Shown: positions 51,512 through 61,500 of the stretch, piece after piece
Numbering within the stretch: the first letter of the stretch is position 1
Layout of the letters: the number at the start of each line of letters is the position of its first letter
Source of the DNA: Candidatus Vicinibacter proximus
GTDB taxonomy: Bacteria > Bacteroidota > Bacteroidia > Chitinophagales > Saprospiraceae
Direction of reading: 5' to 3'
Length of the DNA: 64,000 bases
NCBI GenBank assembly: GCA_016713905.1
Contig: JADJOE010000003.1
Location: 868,001-932,000 of the forward strand
Made by a program: the position numbers and the translations under genes
The notes under the pieces: model-generated
What the model was told of the DNA's origin: nothing
The model's input: only the letters and a program-made list of their open reading frames with translations
Database searches by the model: none

Positions 51512-52591
51512 TTGAATTCAGAACAAGATATACAAGCTCAAAAAGATCAAATTGTTGATGATAACGAGTTTGAGGTTATCCAGTTTGCTGTTGATCCCGG
51601 ACAAGGCCCCGTGCGGTTGGATCATTTTCTTAATGAGAAGATTCCTAAGGTATCCAGAAATAAGATACAAAATGCCATCACTGCGGGTATGATTACGGTG
51701 AATCAGAAGTCATCAAAATCCAATTATAAAATAAGGCCATTGGATGTGATTGATGTGGTTTTTCCAAAATTTCATGAAAATGAAGACATCATTCCAGAAA
51801 ATATACCACTGGACATTTTATACGAAGATGATGATATTTTATTGGTAAATAAAAAACCGGGTATGGTGGTCCACCCTGCTGGGGGTAATAGTTCTGGCAC
51901 CCTGGTTAATGCGCTTGCAGGTTATTTTGGTATTGACCCAAATGTTGAAAAAAAGCCTAGATATGGGCTTGTCCACAGAATTGATAAAGAAACCTCAGGA
52001 ATACTTATTGTGGCTAAAACAGATTTTGCACACGTTGCATTATCCAAGCAATTCTATGACCATACGATAGAACGGGAATACATTGCTTTAGTATGGGGAG
52101 ATCCTGATCCTGCTTTAGGCACCATTGTTGGAAACGTTGGAAGAGATCCTAAAAACAGGCAAAGAATGTTTGTTTTTGAGGATGGCACAGAAGGGAAACA
52201 TGCCGTTACACACTATGAACTCATAGAATCCTTCTATTACGTAAGTTTAATCAAGTGCAGACTGGAAACCGGTAGAACACATCAGATTAGAGTACATATG
52301 AAATTTGCAGGTCATCCGCTCTTTAATGATGAACGCTATGGCGGTGATCGAATTGTTAAGGGTACAGTATTTACTAAATACAAACAATTTGTACAAAATT
52401 GTTTTAAACTCATGCCAAGATTTGCCTTGCATGCACGAAGCCTTGGATTCATACATCCTGTAAGTGGCGAAAAAATGTTCTTCGAAATAGAACCACCGGA
52501 GGATTTTACTCAATTGGTTGAAAAATGGCGTCATTATCTTTCCTTTCGAAAAGAAAAAGTAGATGAAGATGATGTGGATGAGATGAATTAA
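51512..52591 (+). CDS. rluD: 23S rRNA pseudouridine synthase (RluD/RluA family)
   Basis: A 359-residue pseudouridine synthase: an S4 RNA-binding domain (about 27-90, VRLDHFLNEKIPKVSRNKIQ), then the RluA catalytic domain with HRIDKETSGILIVAKT (about 150-165) containing the Asp nucleophile, and the C-terminal GRTHQIRVHMKFAGHPLFND block. The domain order and length match RluD, which modifies helix 69 of 23S rRNA; the exact sites are inferred. The start is a TTG with an acidic N-terminal extension. It diverges from the PLP enzyme gene. Confidence 0.9.
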   Translation: MNSEQDIQAQKDQIVDDNEFEVIQFAVDPGQGPVRLDHFLNEKIPKVSRNKIQNAITAGMITVNQKSSKSNYKIRPLDVIDVVFPKFHENEDIIPENIPLDILYEDDDILLVNKKPGMVVHPAGGNSSGTLVNALAGYFGIDPNVEKKPRYGLVHRIDKETSGILIVAKTDFAHVALSKQFYDHTIEREYIALVWGDPDPALGTIVGNVGRDPKNRQRMFVFEDGTEGKHAVTHYELIESFYYVSLIKCRLETGRTHQIRVHMKFAGHPLFNDERYGGDRIVKGTVFTKYKQFVQNCFKLMPRFALHARSLGFIHPVSGEKMFFEIEPPEDFTQLVEKWRHYLSFRKEKVDEDDVDEMN

Positions 52592-52622
52592 TAAAGTGTT
52601 TTTTACATCTAATATTTTTTAA

Positions 52623-53645
52623 ATGTCCGTTCATAAATTCATATCGACTTTCAGCAGATTGGGAGAAGCGATGACTATATCAACCGAAGCAAAAAAAATA
52701 GTATTCCAAAAGGCAGAGAATACCAATGCCTGGTTTACAGAAAAGGAAATCAACCGAATGGTCGATCATCTTGTCAAAAATTATTTTAATAGTGAGAAGC
52801 TTGCGACTTGGATAGATAAGTATACATTTCCTGCAAATCATCAACCTAAAATTATAGGATTAATTTCAGCAGGAAACATTCCATTGGTTTCCATGCATGA
52901 CTTGATGTGTATTATATTAGCCGGCGATATAGCGCACATTAAACTTTCAGAAAAAGATACAGTTCTATATCATTGGATGTTCTCACTTATCGAACAAATT
53001 GACCCAGACATTTTTAGTCGTGTTCATATTGTTGATCAGGTAAAAAACTATGATGCGGTGATTGCTACCGGTGGAAACCTAGCAGCCAACCAGTTTAAAT
53101 ATTATTTTCAGCACAAACCAAACATGATCAGAGGTCATCGAAATTCAATTGCTGTGTTGAATGGCCAGGAAGACAATGATACACTAATATCCATTGGACA
53201 AGATATATTCTCCTATTATGGAATGGGTTGCCGAAATGTGAGTAAAATTTTTGTACCTCTTAGTTATAACTTTGATCATTTTTTGGGCATCCTGGACAAA
53301 GAATTTAATTACGTAAGAAATCATCATAAGTTTCAGAATAATTATGACTACCAATTGGCACTTTTTCTATTGAACAAAGTAAAATTCTTACAAGCCGAAA
53401 GTATTTTATTATTAGAACACGAAGGAATAGCTTCCCCTTTGGCTTGCTTATATTTTGAACGATATGAAAGTTTAGATGAGGTGTATCAATTTAACTTAAA
53501 ACATAAAGATGCCATACAGTGTGTAATTAGTCAAGAAAAAATAAACGACCTTGTAATTACACCGCCAGGAATGTCACAGTATCCCGAATTATCTGAATAT
53601 GCGGACATGAATGACACTTTGAAATTTTTGTTTATGCTAAATTAA
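52623..53645 (+). CDS. LuxC-type acyl-CoA reductase
   Basis: A 340-residue protein of the LuxC/acyl-CoA reductase family in the aldehyde dehydrogenase superfamily: ISAGNIPLVSMHDLMCIILAG nucleotide-binding region (about 81-101), ATGGNLAANQF and the probable catalytic cysteine in YYGMGCRNVSKIF (about Cys202). It would reduce acyl-CoA or acyl-protein thioesters to aldehydes. The Bacteroidota form is shorter than luminescence LuxC. No luxD/E or aldehyde-using genes adjoin it; it lies 31 bases after rluD and 9 bases before nth. Physiological role unknown. Confidence 0.85.
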   Translation: MSVHKFISTFSRLGEAMTISTEAKKIVFQKAENTNAWFTEKEINRMVDHLVKNYFNSEKLATWIDKYTFPANHQPKIIGLISAGNIPLVSMHDLMCIILAGDIAHIKLSEKDTVLYHWMFSLIEQIDPDIFSRVHIVDQVKNYDAVIATGGNLAANQFKYYFQHKPNMIRGHRNSIAVLNGQEDNDTLISIGQDIFSYYGMGCRNVSKIFVPLSYNFDHFLGILDKEFNYVRNHHKFQNNYDYQLALFLLNKVKFLQAESILLLEHEGIASPLACLYFERYESLDEVYQFNLKHKDAIQCVISQEKINDLVITPPGMSQYPELSEYADMNDTLKFLFMLN

Positions 53646-53654
53646 GTACCAGTT

Positions 53655-54287
53655 GTGAATAAAAAGGATAAAGCACTTTTAATTCAGAAAATCCTTGACA
53701 AATATTTTCCGATAGTTGAAGTTCCTCTCCAACATAAAGACCCATATACATTATTAGTAGCTGTTCTACTCTCAGCACAATGTACTGATGAGCGGGTAAA
53801 TAAAGTTACACCAGAATTATTTAATTTGGCAGATAATCCACAACAAATGAAGAACATTCCTGTGGAAAAAATCCAATCGATAATTCGACCTTGTGGACTT
53901 TCAGCCAATAAGGCTAAAAACATTCAAACGCTTTCTAAAATATTGTCGGAAGAATACAACGGGGTTGTCCCATCAGATATGGAATTACTTGAGTTACTCC
54001 CTGGAGTTGGACATAAAACTGCTTCAGTGGTGATGTGTCAGGCTTTTAACATTCCGGCATTTCCTGTAGATACACATATACATCGTTTAGCATGGAGATG
54101 GGGACTGACTAGTGGCAAAAATGTTGTTCTTACTGAAAAGGATCTTAAAAAACTATTTCCTGAGAAAGATTGGAATAAACTTCATTTACAAATAATATAT
54201 TTTGGGCGAAAATACTGTCCAGCAAGAGGCCACATTATTGAGACATGTCCAATTTGCTCTTTAATTGGTCGCAAAAAAAAGGGATAA
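53655..54287 (+). CDS. nth: Endonuclease III (DNA glycosylase/AP lyase)
   Basis: A 210-residue HhH-GPD DNA repair enzyme: LLSAQCTDERVNKVTPELF (about 38-56), the helix-hairpin-helix LELLPGVGHKTASVV with catalytic Lys121, and catalytic Asp139 in FPVDTHIHRL. It excises oxidised pyrimidines and nicks abasic sites. The C-terminal Fe-S loop is altered: Cys188, Cys198 and Cys201 only, spaced C-x9-C-x2-C instead of C-x6-C-x2-C-x5-C, so a 4Fe-4S cluster is unlikely. The start is a GTG. It follows the acyl-CoA reductase by 9 bases. Confidence 0.92.
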   Translation: MNKKDKALLIQKILDKYFPIVEVPLQHKDPYTLLVAVLLSAQCTDERVNKVTPELFNLADNPQQMKNIPVEKIQSIIRPCGLSANKAKNIQTLSKILSEEYNGVVPSDMELLELLPGVGHKTASVVMCQAFNIPAFPVDTHIHRLAWRWGLTSGKNVVLTEKDLKKLFPEKDWNKLHLQIIYFGRKYCPARGHIIETCPICSLIGRKKKG

Positions 54288-54331
54288 ACTATGTATACTG
54301 TAAAATATAGAATTTTCAAAATTTATTTAAA

Positions 54332-54937
54332 ATGAAAAGAATAATTTGTTATTGGATATTACTCTTCACTTTGTATTCCTGTACAGAAAAAAAACTACCT
54401 GTTTTAGGAAATTATTCTATCGAAAATGGAGATACTATTTATTCCAAAATTCCAGATTTTAATTTATGGACTCAGGACAGTGTTCCATTTACTTCTCAAA
54501 TGCTTGAAAACAAAATTCACCTTGCTGCATTTTTCTTTACCTCTTGCCCTACGATTTGTCCTAAAGTTATGAGGAATATGATGAGAATTGAAGAAAATTT
54601 TTCTAAGGAAAAAGACATACTTTATTTATGCTATAGTTTGGACTTTAAAAAAGACAGCATACCAAGACTCAAGGAATATGCTAGCAAATTAGGCATTGAA
54701 AATTCTAATTTTTATTTTCTACAGGGTAGACAAAAAGAAGACATTCGTTCTCTCATGAATGCTTACATGAGCATAGCTGTAGATGATCCTGATAGTCCTG
54801 GAGGTATAAACCACAGCGGATGGATCTTGTTGATTGATGGCAAAAAACATCTTCGATCATATTGTCTAGGCACAGATGAGAAAGAAACGGACAAATTAAT
54901 AGAGGACATTCAAACACTACTCCATGAAGGTGATTAA
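54332..54937 (+). CDS. SCO1/SenC copper chaperone lipoprotein
   Basis: A 201-residue protein with a lipoprotein signal peptide (lipobox LYSC, Cys17) and an SCO thioredoxin-like domain: TSCPTICPKVM supplies the CxxxC copper ligands Cys72 and Cys76, and His161 in NHSGWILLIDG is the third ligand. SCO proteins deliver copper to the CuA site of cytochrome oxidase or act in periplasmic redox. It overlaps the following cytochrome c gene by 14 bases. Unlike the SCO-like protein at 0.5 kb, all metal ligands are present. Confidence 0.9.
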   Translation: MKRIICYWILLFTLYSCTEKKLPVLGNYSIENGDTIYSKIPDFNLWTQDSVPFTSQMLENKIHLAAFFFTSCPTICPKVMRNMMRIEENFSKEKDILYLCYSLDFKKDSIPRLKEYASKLGIENSNFYFLQGRQKEDIRSLMNAYMSIAVDDPDSPGGINHSGWILLIDGKKHLRSYCLGTDEKETDKLIEDIQTLLHEGD

Positions 54938-55316
54938 ATTTAGTATAATAATTATTTCAATTATTTCTTGTACTTTTTCAACTGAAACCTACAAGGAAGG
55001 AAAACTAGTTTATGAAAATTACTGTTCAGGATGTCATGGAATTCAAATGGACGGATTGAAGGATCTTTATCCTCCTCTGAAAGACGTGAACTGGTATGAA
55101 CAAAACAGGAACCAAATGCCATGCTGGTTAAAAAATGGCATTACATTAAAAAATTTAAGACTAGGCAAGCAAGAAATGCCTGCACATACTGAATTGAGTA
55201 GTATTCAGATATGTAATGTATTGAACTATTTAAATTCAATCAACTGGAAACTCAAGTCTCCCTTTACTTTAGAAGAGATCAATTTGAATTTAAAAAATTG
55301 TTCCAATCAAAAATGA
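54924..55316 (+). CDS. Monoheme cytochrome c lipoprotein
   Basis: A 130-residue protein with a short signal peptide ending in a lipobox-like ISC (Cys16). A class I cytochrome c domain follows: the heme motif CSGCH at residues 34-38, YPPLKDVNW, and the distal Met85 in QEMPAH. It should be attached to the periplasmic face or outer membrane as an electron carrier. It overlaps the SCO gene by 14 bases and converges with the TonB receptor gene, overlapping it by 10 bases at the 3' ends. Confidence 0.9.
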   Translation: MKVIKFSIIIISIISCTFSTETYKEGKLVYENYCSGCHGIQMDGLKDLYPPLKDVNWYEQNRNQMPCWLKNGITLKNLRLGKQEMPAHTELSSIQICNVLNYLNSINWKLKSPFTLEEINLNLKNCSNQK

Positions 55317-57538
55317 AGAGCAACAAGTAAAGATGGCAAAACAGGTAATTGATTTACACGTTTATTTTCTACCACATTAAAGTAAAAGATATTCTTTCGA
55401 TCATAAGCATTGGTCACACTAGCTACGATTTCTAAATTAAGAAATTTAGTAAAGTCTATTCTTCTTTTAATCGAAAAGTCAAGTCTGTGATAATATGGTA
55501 GTCTGCCTGAATTTATTTTCTCTGCATAGACCACACCGATATCTGGATTCTCAATACCAAAATTTGTCTCTAGTCCATTTGGAATAAAATTATCCCCTAT
55601 GAATCCTTGTATCTTAGTAAATGCAAAACCCGAACCAAGATTCCAACGCATTCCTGCTTCCCAACATTTTGCTCTACCCCATTGGTAATCTAATACAAAA
55701 TTGATATTGTGGCGTCGGTCAAATAAGGCAGGAAATTTCTGCACTCCATCATCACGGTTGACAAAACCAAGGGAATAACCTAACCACACTCTCCAATTCA
55801 CCCAATTAGACTTCAACAAAAAATCAATACCATAAGAATTCCCTCTTTCTTCTGTATAATCAGGATCCTGAACCTTTCTCTTATTTCGATTCAAATTAAA
55901 AAGACGACTAAAATCTTTGTAATAGGTTTCGACATTTAATTCGGTGTTTGTGCTCAGATCTAATTCAAAGCCTCCAACTGCATGGCTCGCATAAATTAAT
56001 TCAGGACTTGTTAGAAATCCTACAAAAAGATTCACGATATCCCTTTCGCTCACAGAACTCATGAGGTTCTGAGAATAAAGCCCACCAGCTGCTTTTAGTC
56101 GAAAATTGTTAGTTACATTCATTTTCATCCCCAGGCGAGGCTCAAATCTTACTTGCGATAAAGAAGCGTAGTATTGCATTCTGAAACTTGGGTCAAAAAC
56201 AAACAACTTTGTCGCGTAGCGGTATTTGACAAAGCCTGCAATCTCCGTGTTATTACTTTCGCTAAGAATAGGAACTTTTAGAAAATTAGTAAATTCAAAA
56301 TCTGTTTTAAAGGCATTGAATTCCAAACCATATTTTATTTCAGACCTGCGACCAAAATAGCTAAAATCAATATTTGCCTGCAGTCCTCTAATATTACTTG
56401 TTCTGGGGTCTGACTGTTTTTCATCTAGTTTTATTTTGTAGTCTGAAAAGGCAACACTTCCCCCTACAATTATGCTGGAAGTCCCTGGAATTAATTTGAA
56501 ATTGGCACCTCCCCCACTGGCCTGCCAATTTAGATTGGCCAGTCCGGTATATTTAACCCTGTCATTAAAGTTAAATCCAAATAAATTAAGAAATGAGCCA
56601 TTTTCACTTATTGTAGAAATCTTTCCGTAGATGTCTGTAAAACTGAATGGAAGGCTACCTGTCAGTGTATCCAATGCATATTTATAAAGCTGTTTGGAAG
56701 TCTGATCAATATAAGATTGTTTACCTGTAATTAAAAATGATGTACTACCACCCTTTCCTTCCCTGTACTTGCTTATCGGACCTTCAAGAAGAAGTTTGCT
56801 CATAAAGGGACTTGCAGTTGCCAAACCCCCAAAATGGGTTTTGTTGCCTTCTCTGGTCTTCATATCCACAATAGCGGATACCCTCCCTCCGTATTCTGCA
56901 CTAAAACCTCCCGTCAGCACCTCTGCAGATCGAATAATCTCTGTTTCAAATACTGAGAAAATTCCTATGGAATGAAATGGATTAAAAATAGTCATACCAT
57001 CCAATAAGATTTTATTTTGCACTGGAGATCCACCTCGAATATAAATCTGTCCCCCCTGATCCCCTGTAGTGATCACCCCTGGTATGATTTGTAGATATTG
57101 TGCTATATCGGCTTCTCCACCGGTAGAAGGAAGTGCTTTAATTTCTTTCGGTGTGATGGATATGGAAGAAACTCTCACTTCTGTTCTGGATTGCTCCTTC
57201 TTACCAGAAATACTAATTTCTTCTAAGGTAATGTTAGATTCGACTAAACTAAATTGTTTGTTTATAATTTGGCCCTTCCTAAGGGAGACATCATAAGTTA
57301 ATGTATCATAGCCTATAAAGCTGACTACCAACGTGTAATCCCCTACAGGAACTGCTGATAAAGTATAAAATCCTGATTCATTCGTGGTGGTCCCTATCGT
57401 AGTCCCCTTCAAAAAGACAGAGGCAAAAGATATAGGTTCTCCAGTGTTTTTATCGTAAACGTTGCCTCTTATGTCACCCTTTTGGCTGTAGGCATTTGAA
57501 AAAAATAAGCCTAAAACAAAGAATATGTAATACTTCAT
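55307..57538 (-). CDS. TonB-dependent receptor with carboxypeptidase-like N-terminal domain
   Basis: A 743-residue outer-membrane receptor: signal peptide ending near NAYSQ (19), a CarboxypepD_reg-like beta domain (about 20-105, GDIRGNVYDKNTGEPISFASV), then the plug (SSISITPKEIKALPSTGGEADI, IYIRGGSPVQNKILLDGM at about 167-184) and a 22-strand barrel ending in the aromatic LLVALHF. It imports a ligand using TonB energy. No SusD partner is adjacent, so it is not a classic polysaccharide-utilisation receptor; the nearby SCO and cytochrome genes are on the other strand. Ligand unknown. Confidence 0.9.
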   Translation of the reverse strand: MKYYIFFVLGLFFSNAYSQKGDIRGNVYDKNTGEPISFASVFLKGTTIGTTTNESGFYTLSAVPVGDYTLVVSFIGYDTLTYDVSLRKGQIINKQFSLVESNITLEEISISGKKEQSRTEVRVSSISITPKEIKALPSTGGEADIAQYLQIIPGVITTGDQGGQIYIRGGSPVQNKILLDGMTIFNPFHSIGIFSVFETEIIRSAEVLTGGFSAEYGGRVSAIVDMKTREGNKTHFGGLATASPFMSKLLLEGPISKYREGKGGSTSFLITGKQSYIDQTSKQLYKYALDTLTGSLPFSFTDIYGKISTISENGSFLNLFGFNFNDRVKYTGLANLNWQASGGGANFKLIPGTSSIIVGGSVAFSDYKIKLDEKQSDPRTSNIRGLQANIDFSYFGRRSEIKYGLEFNAFKTDFEFTNFLKVPILSESNNTEIAGFVKYRYATKLFVFDPSFRMQYYASLSQVRFEPRLGMKMNVTNNFRLKAAGGLYSQNLMSSVSERDIVNLFVGFLTSPELIYASHAVGGFELDLSTNTELNVETYYKDFSRLFNLNRNKRKVQDPDYTEERGNSYGIDFLLKSNWVNWRVWLGYSLGFVNRDDGVQKFPALFDRRHNINFVLDYQWGRAKCWEAGMRWNLGSGFAFTKIQGFIGDNFIPNGLETNFGIENPDIGVVYAEKINSGRLPYYHRLDFSIKRRIDFTKFLNLEIVASVTNAYDRKNIFYFNVVENKRVNQLPVLPSLLVALHF

Positions 57539-57889
57539 CTTCTACCGTCTAAATAATGGATTGCAAAAATAATACAATCCGACTAACCGGAAGCATTATC
57601 CCAAGATCAAACGAACTAAATGAAGAATTGTGACGATTATTCTAAGAAAATATCGATATTCTAGTAAAACTAAGGATGACAGAACCCAATTAAAGATTTT
57701 TAATTTGGTATTTAAAGGAAACCAGGACTCTAACCGAAAGCTGTTTTTGGAATCATTTCAAACAATTTATTGCTAGGAATCTTTTCATTTAGACAAAAAA
57801 CACACAGGCTTAGCAAAGATATGGAATCAAAAAAAACTAAAATAAATTGAATCTAATTATTAAAATATAATTTTCCCTAGATTAATTTA
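57539..57889. other. 351-base non-coding gap
   Basis: Between the TonB receptor start and the DUF697 gene end. The first 45 bases hold the likely receptor promoter and an inverted repeat. The remaining 300 bases are AT-rich with stops in all frames, and I see no tRNA-like fold, no long hairpin and no credible short gene. Confidence 0.6.
57558..57580 (-). promoter_or_regulatory. Putative promoter and inverted repeat of the TonB receptor gene
   Basis: TATTTTTG on the minus strand (57571-57564) matches TAnnTTTG, 26 bases before the receptor ATG. It lies exactly between the arms of an inverted repeat, GGATTG (57558-57563) and CAATCC (57575-57580), so a regulator bound there would cover the promoter. 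Confidence 0.4.
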
Positions 57890-58513
57890 TTAATCCTCCA
57901 AAATCCTCCTTTTAAATGACTCATATTCATCTTCACTCAATAAACCCTTCTCTTTAAGTTCGGCAATATCCTTTAATTGATCAATTGCTGACCTTGTCGT
58001 CTTTACGTCACTTGGTGGATTGGAAGTAGCGGGTGATTCTTGTTTGTTTTCCTGCTTTCCACGCTGACTTTGGGCTTGTTGCGCAAACTCTTTTCCCTTT
58101 TCAAACAATTCCTCATATCTTGTTTTAAATGCCTTAGGATCAAAATCAAGAATTGTTCCACCCGTCTCAAAATGTTTCTTAAATAATTCACCTAAAGCAT
58201 AGGTGGATGCCCCACTCATCACCGACATGGTTACTCCGCCAAGGATCGTTCCTACCCCGGGAATAAACTTAACCGCCCTAGCCGCTAGCCTTGATGCCCC
58301 TGAACTAGTTAGAGCTGAAATGATTGCTTTCCCTTGAGAATCTTTAAAATCCTGGCCATAAATCTTGCTCAACTGTCTTATCATGTCCAACTGAATGGCA
58401 GATACTGCCAAAAAATCTACGATTGGCACCCAAATCATCCCAGCCCCCATTGACCAGATAGTATGATTCCTGATGACATCATCCGCTTGGTTTGTCTTAC
58501 TTTTTTCGTTCAT
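57890..58513 (-). CDS. DUF697 membrane protein with C-terminal SHOCT domain
   Basis: A 207-residue protein. The N-terminal DUF697/YcjF-like region has two hydrophobic, glycine-rich segments (about 19-42 and 82-110) around a central helix (SAIQLDMIRQLSKIYGQDF). A Gln/Lys-rich linker follows, and the last 30 residues (IDQLKDIAELKEKGLLSEDEYESFKRRIL) form a SHOCT domain, a short helical module often at the end of membrane proteins. No enzymatic motif. The function is unknown; SHOCT suggests oligomerisation. Its promoter box is only 11 bases upstream, giving a very short leader. Confidence 0.8.
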   Translation of the reverse strand: MNEKSKTNQADDVIRNHTIWSMGAGMIWVPIVDFLAVSAIQLDMIRQLSKIYGQDFKDSQGKAIISALTSSGASRLAARAVKFIPGVGTILGGVTMSVMSGASTYALGELFKKHFETGGTILDFDPKAFKTRYEELFEKGKEFAQQAQSQRGKQENKQESPATSNPPSDVKTTRSAIDQLKDIAELKEKGLLSEDEYESFKRRILED

Positions 58514-58523
58514 TTTTTTATTT

Positions 58524-58531
58524 CAAAGTTA
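58524..58531 (-). promoter_or_regulatory. -7 box of the DUF697-SHOCT gene
   Basis: TAACTTTG on the minus strand matches TAnnTTTG and ends 11 bases before the ATG at 58513. The predicted start point near 58518 would leave a leader of about five bases, so translation may be nearly leaderless. Confidence 0.4.
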
Positions 58532-58577
58532 AATTACCTCAAATTCTTAAAACAGGAATTTCGATGAATCTAATGAA

Positions 58578-61500
58578 TTATTCGATACTTATTCGAATTC
58601 CTTTACTATGGGCTGAATATTCCGGTGCATACATACATTGTAGAGTAGTTATTCCATTTGAAAATTTACCTTTGTGTGCTGCTCTCATTTCATATTCAAT
58701 TACATGAGTGCCTTTTGGCAGCGTACTAAAAAAACAATCTGTGACTAAATCCCGGGGAGAGCGATAAAATGAGACTCCATTATTCCAAACATATTTTGAT
58801 AGCTGATCCACGGGTTCCAAACCGGAAGCCCGCATAATTTTTAGATGAACGTAATCCATTGGTCGATCCGATTTTAGAATAATTCTTGCCACAACTATGT
58901 CCCCAATTCTTACTGGATGATCTTTAGTGACAGGAATAAGCTCTTCTTTTTTACCATTATTATGTTTTAAAAACAATTGCTTATTCAGTTCCAGAACACC
59001 TTTAACAGACGCTCCAGTTTTATCCATATCCTCCAGGTGTTGGTAATACAATGCACCCCAGGCAATATTTGAATTAGGGTTACTAACCTTGACCTTACTC
59101 ATTTCCTTAGAGATACCTTCACCAGGAATGGATTTCTTAAAATATTGGGTTCCTGTTGCTGTTTGTTCTATAACAAGTGGTTTTCCTGCAATTTCAATCT
59201 CTACAACTTTATTTGATTCAACCCATGAATTTCCAAAAGCAACCAAGGAAAAGATCGCTTCTGTAGTTGACTTTGTGGTACCCCAGTTTTGTGTTTGTTT
59301 ATTTTTTAGAAGCCAAACTTTCATTTGATCTACTAAGTCCTTGTCCTTTTGGATTTCCGCAAAAACTTCAATCATGAGTGATTGTGTTTCTACAGGTTGT
59401 TCATACCAATAGTAGCTCCAATTGTTTTTCCAGTATGTGCCCAATTCTGGGTGAGCAACAGAACGTTGTTTCAATGACTGAACAATTAAATTAGAGGTAT
59501 TCTTATTTCCTGACTTATGTAGAACCAATGCTGCCAAGCCCTGGTCATAAATACTTCTTGATTTCCAGTGGTTTTCCATCTGTAACTTGTAATAATTATG
59601 AACGACTTGCAGTTGATCATCAGATGGCCAATCGGGAAAATAAGATTTGCAATAGTAGTAATGCAATTGGATATGAGAGAGATTATTATCTTCCCATTTA
59701 GCATATCCCTTTTTAACTTGCATGGCCAATTGATCATAATCTTTAAGAATTTCTTCATTTAGAAATTTTTGGGCTTTTTTAACAATATCCAGCAGTTCTT
59801 TGTCAGATGACTCCAAAACACCTAATCTTTTCAAATGGGCTATTTGGCTAATAATATGTTGGGTCATATATCTGTCTGGATAACCTTCAGGAAACCAAGA
59901 AAAACTTCCACTTGATGATTGTCTGGATTGTAGTTTTTTTATAGATAAATCAATATTCTGACTTAAGGTATTTAAATCCATGAGCAAACTAATTCTGTTC
60001 AATTGGTCTTGCTCATTTTTTGCTTCCAATACCCATGGAGTTTCTTCAAGTAAGGCAGATTTCAAGTCTTCATTCTGCAACAAAGGAGATTTATTACTCC
60101 CTTGCATTTTAATTTGAGTCAATACTTCCTTGACCTTAGGATATTTGCTTAAGATATGCTTACCAAGTGAATTGGCAAAAATACGACTCATCAATTGTTC
60201 ACTGCATTCATGAGGAAATTCCATAATATATGGGAGGGATTGAATGGCATACCATATCGGATGTGAACTAAACTCAATCGTGTAATTAACCGGAACAGAT
60301 GTAGCACTAAAAGCTTTTGTGAAAGCTTCAAACTGAAAAGACTTTTTCTCATTTCCTTTTATAGGAAGTGGCAAAGTTTCAGTAATCAACTTTCTATTGG
60401 TAATGACCGGAATGGCCATTTCTTCGCCATCTGTATGATTTAATGTGCCGGCTACAAATTGAAGCAGCAAAATTCTAGTCTCATCTTTTGGAACAATTAT
60501 TTTCCAGAAAAAAGATTTACTTTTTCCAGCCTCAATTTGTATTGTCTGAAGAGCATCCCTTGATATAAATATATTGCTTAAGTCTTGTTTTGTAGAAATG
60601 TCTAAAATTTTTAAGGACACTTCCGTTTTTTGATTTTCTTCGGAAAGATTGGACACCAATGCAGAAATTTCCATTGTATCTCCTTGCCTGAAGTATCTTG
60701 GATAAAATGGTTTGATCTGAACTGGCTTTTGTGTAACAATTTCATACGTTTTAAAGCCATACTCCAGGTCTTTAGTATGGGCTATTAACTGCATTTTCCA
60801 ACGAGTAAGAGCTTCATTCATGGTAAAGGAGAACCTTACTCTACCTTCTGAATTAGAAATCAACTGTGGAAAGAAGAAAACCGTTTCGTTAAGATTTTTT
60901 CTTAATTGGAAATCTCTTGGTTTTTCAATTTTAGAGGATGTTTCAAGTTCATTTTCAGACTCAGCCAATTTTTTATAAACTTTTCCAGATTTGCCATAAG
61001 ATCTGGATTGATCCATTTCCTCACCACCATCTCTGGACTGCATTGGCGCTGCCATTACCACCAAAGGATTATATGCATTAGTAATATCAAAGGTTCGAAG
61101 ACTGGTATATTCTTTAATCGGAAAATAACCTTCCGCTCCCATCCATTCGCGATAAGAAAGATAATTCAATGAAACAATGTTAAATCCAACCGAATTCATA
61201 CCAATTCTTGAATGATAATTTGGCCAAAAATCTGTTTTCCAACTAAAAGGAATAAGTGCATCGAGTGAACCATCATACATGGAAGCTAACATTTCTACTG
61301 TTTGCGATTTACCCTCATTATTCAATATTTCCACCTCCCATTCTTCCTTTGAACCCGGAAGAATTTTGCTGCGAAAACTGTTAGTCCGTATTTCTAAATC
61401 TTTAGATTTCCAGGGCACAGTTACTTGTTTATGAAATTCATAAATATTGTTCTGTATTACACAGAAAGAAGTAAAATATATTGTACCACAATCAGAAATC

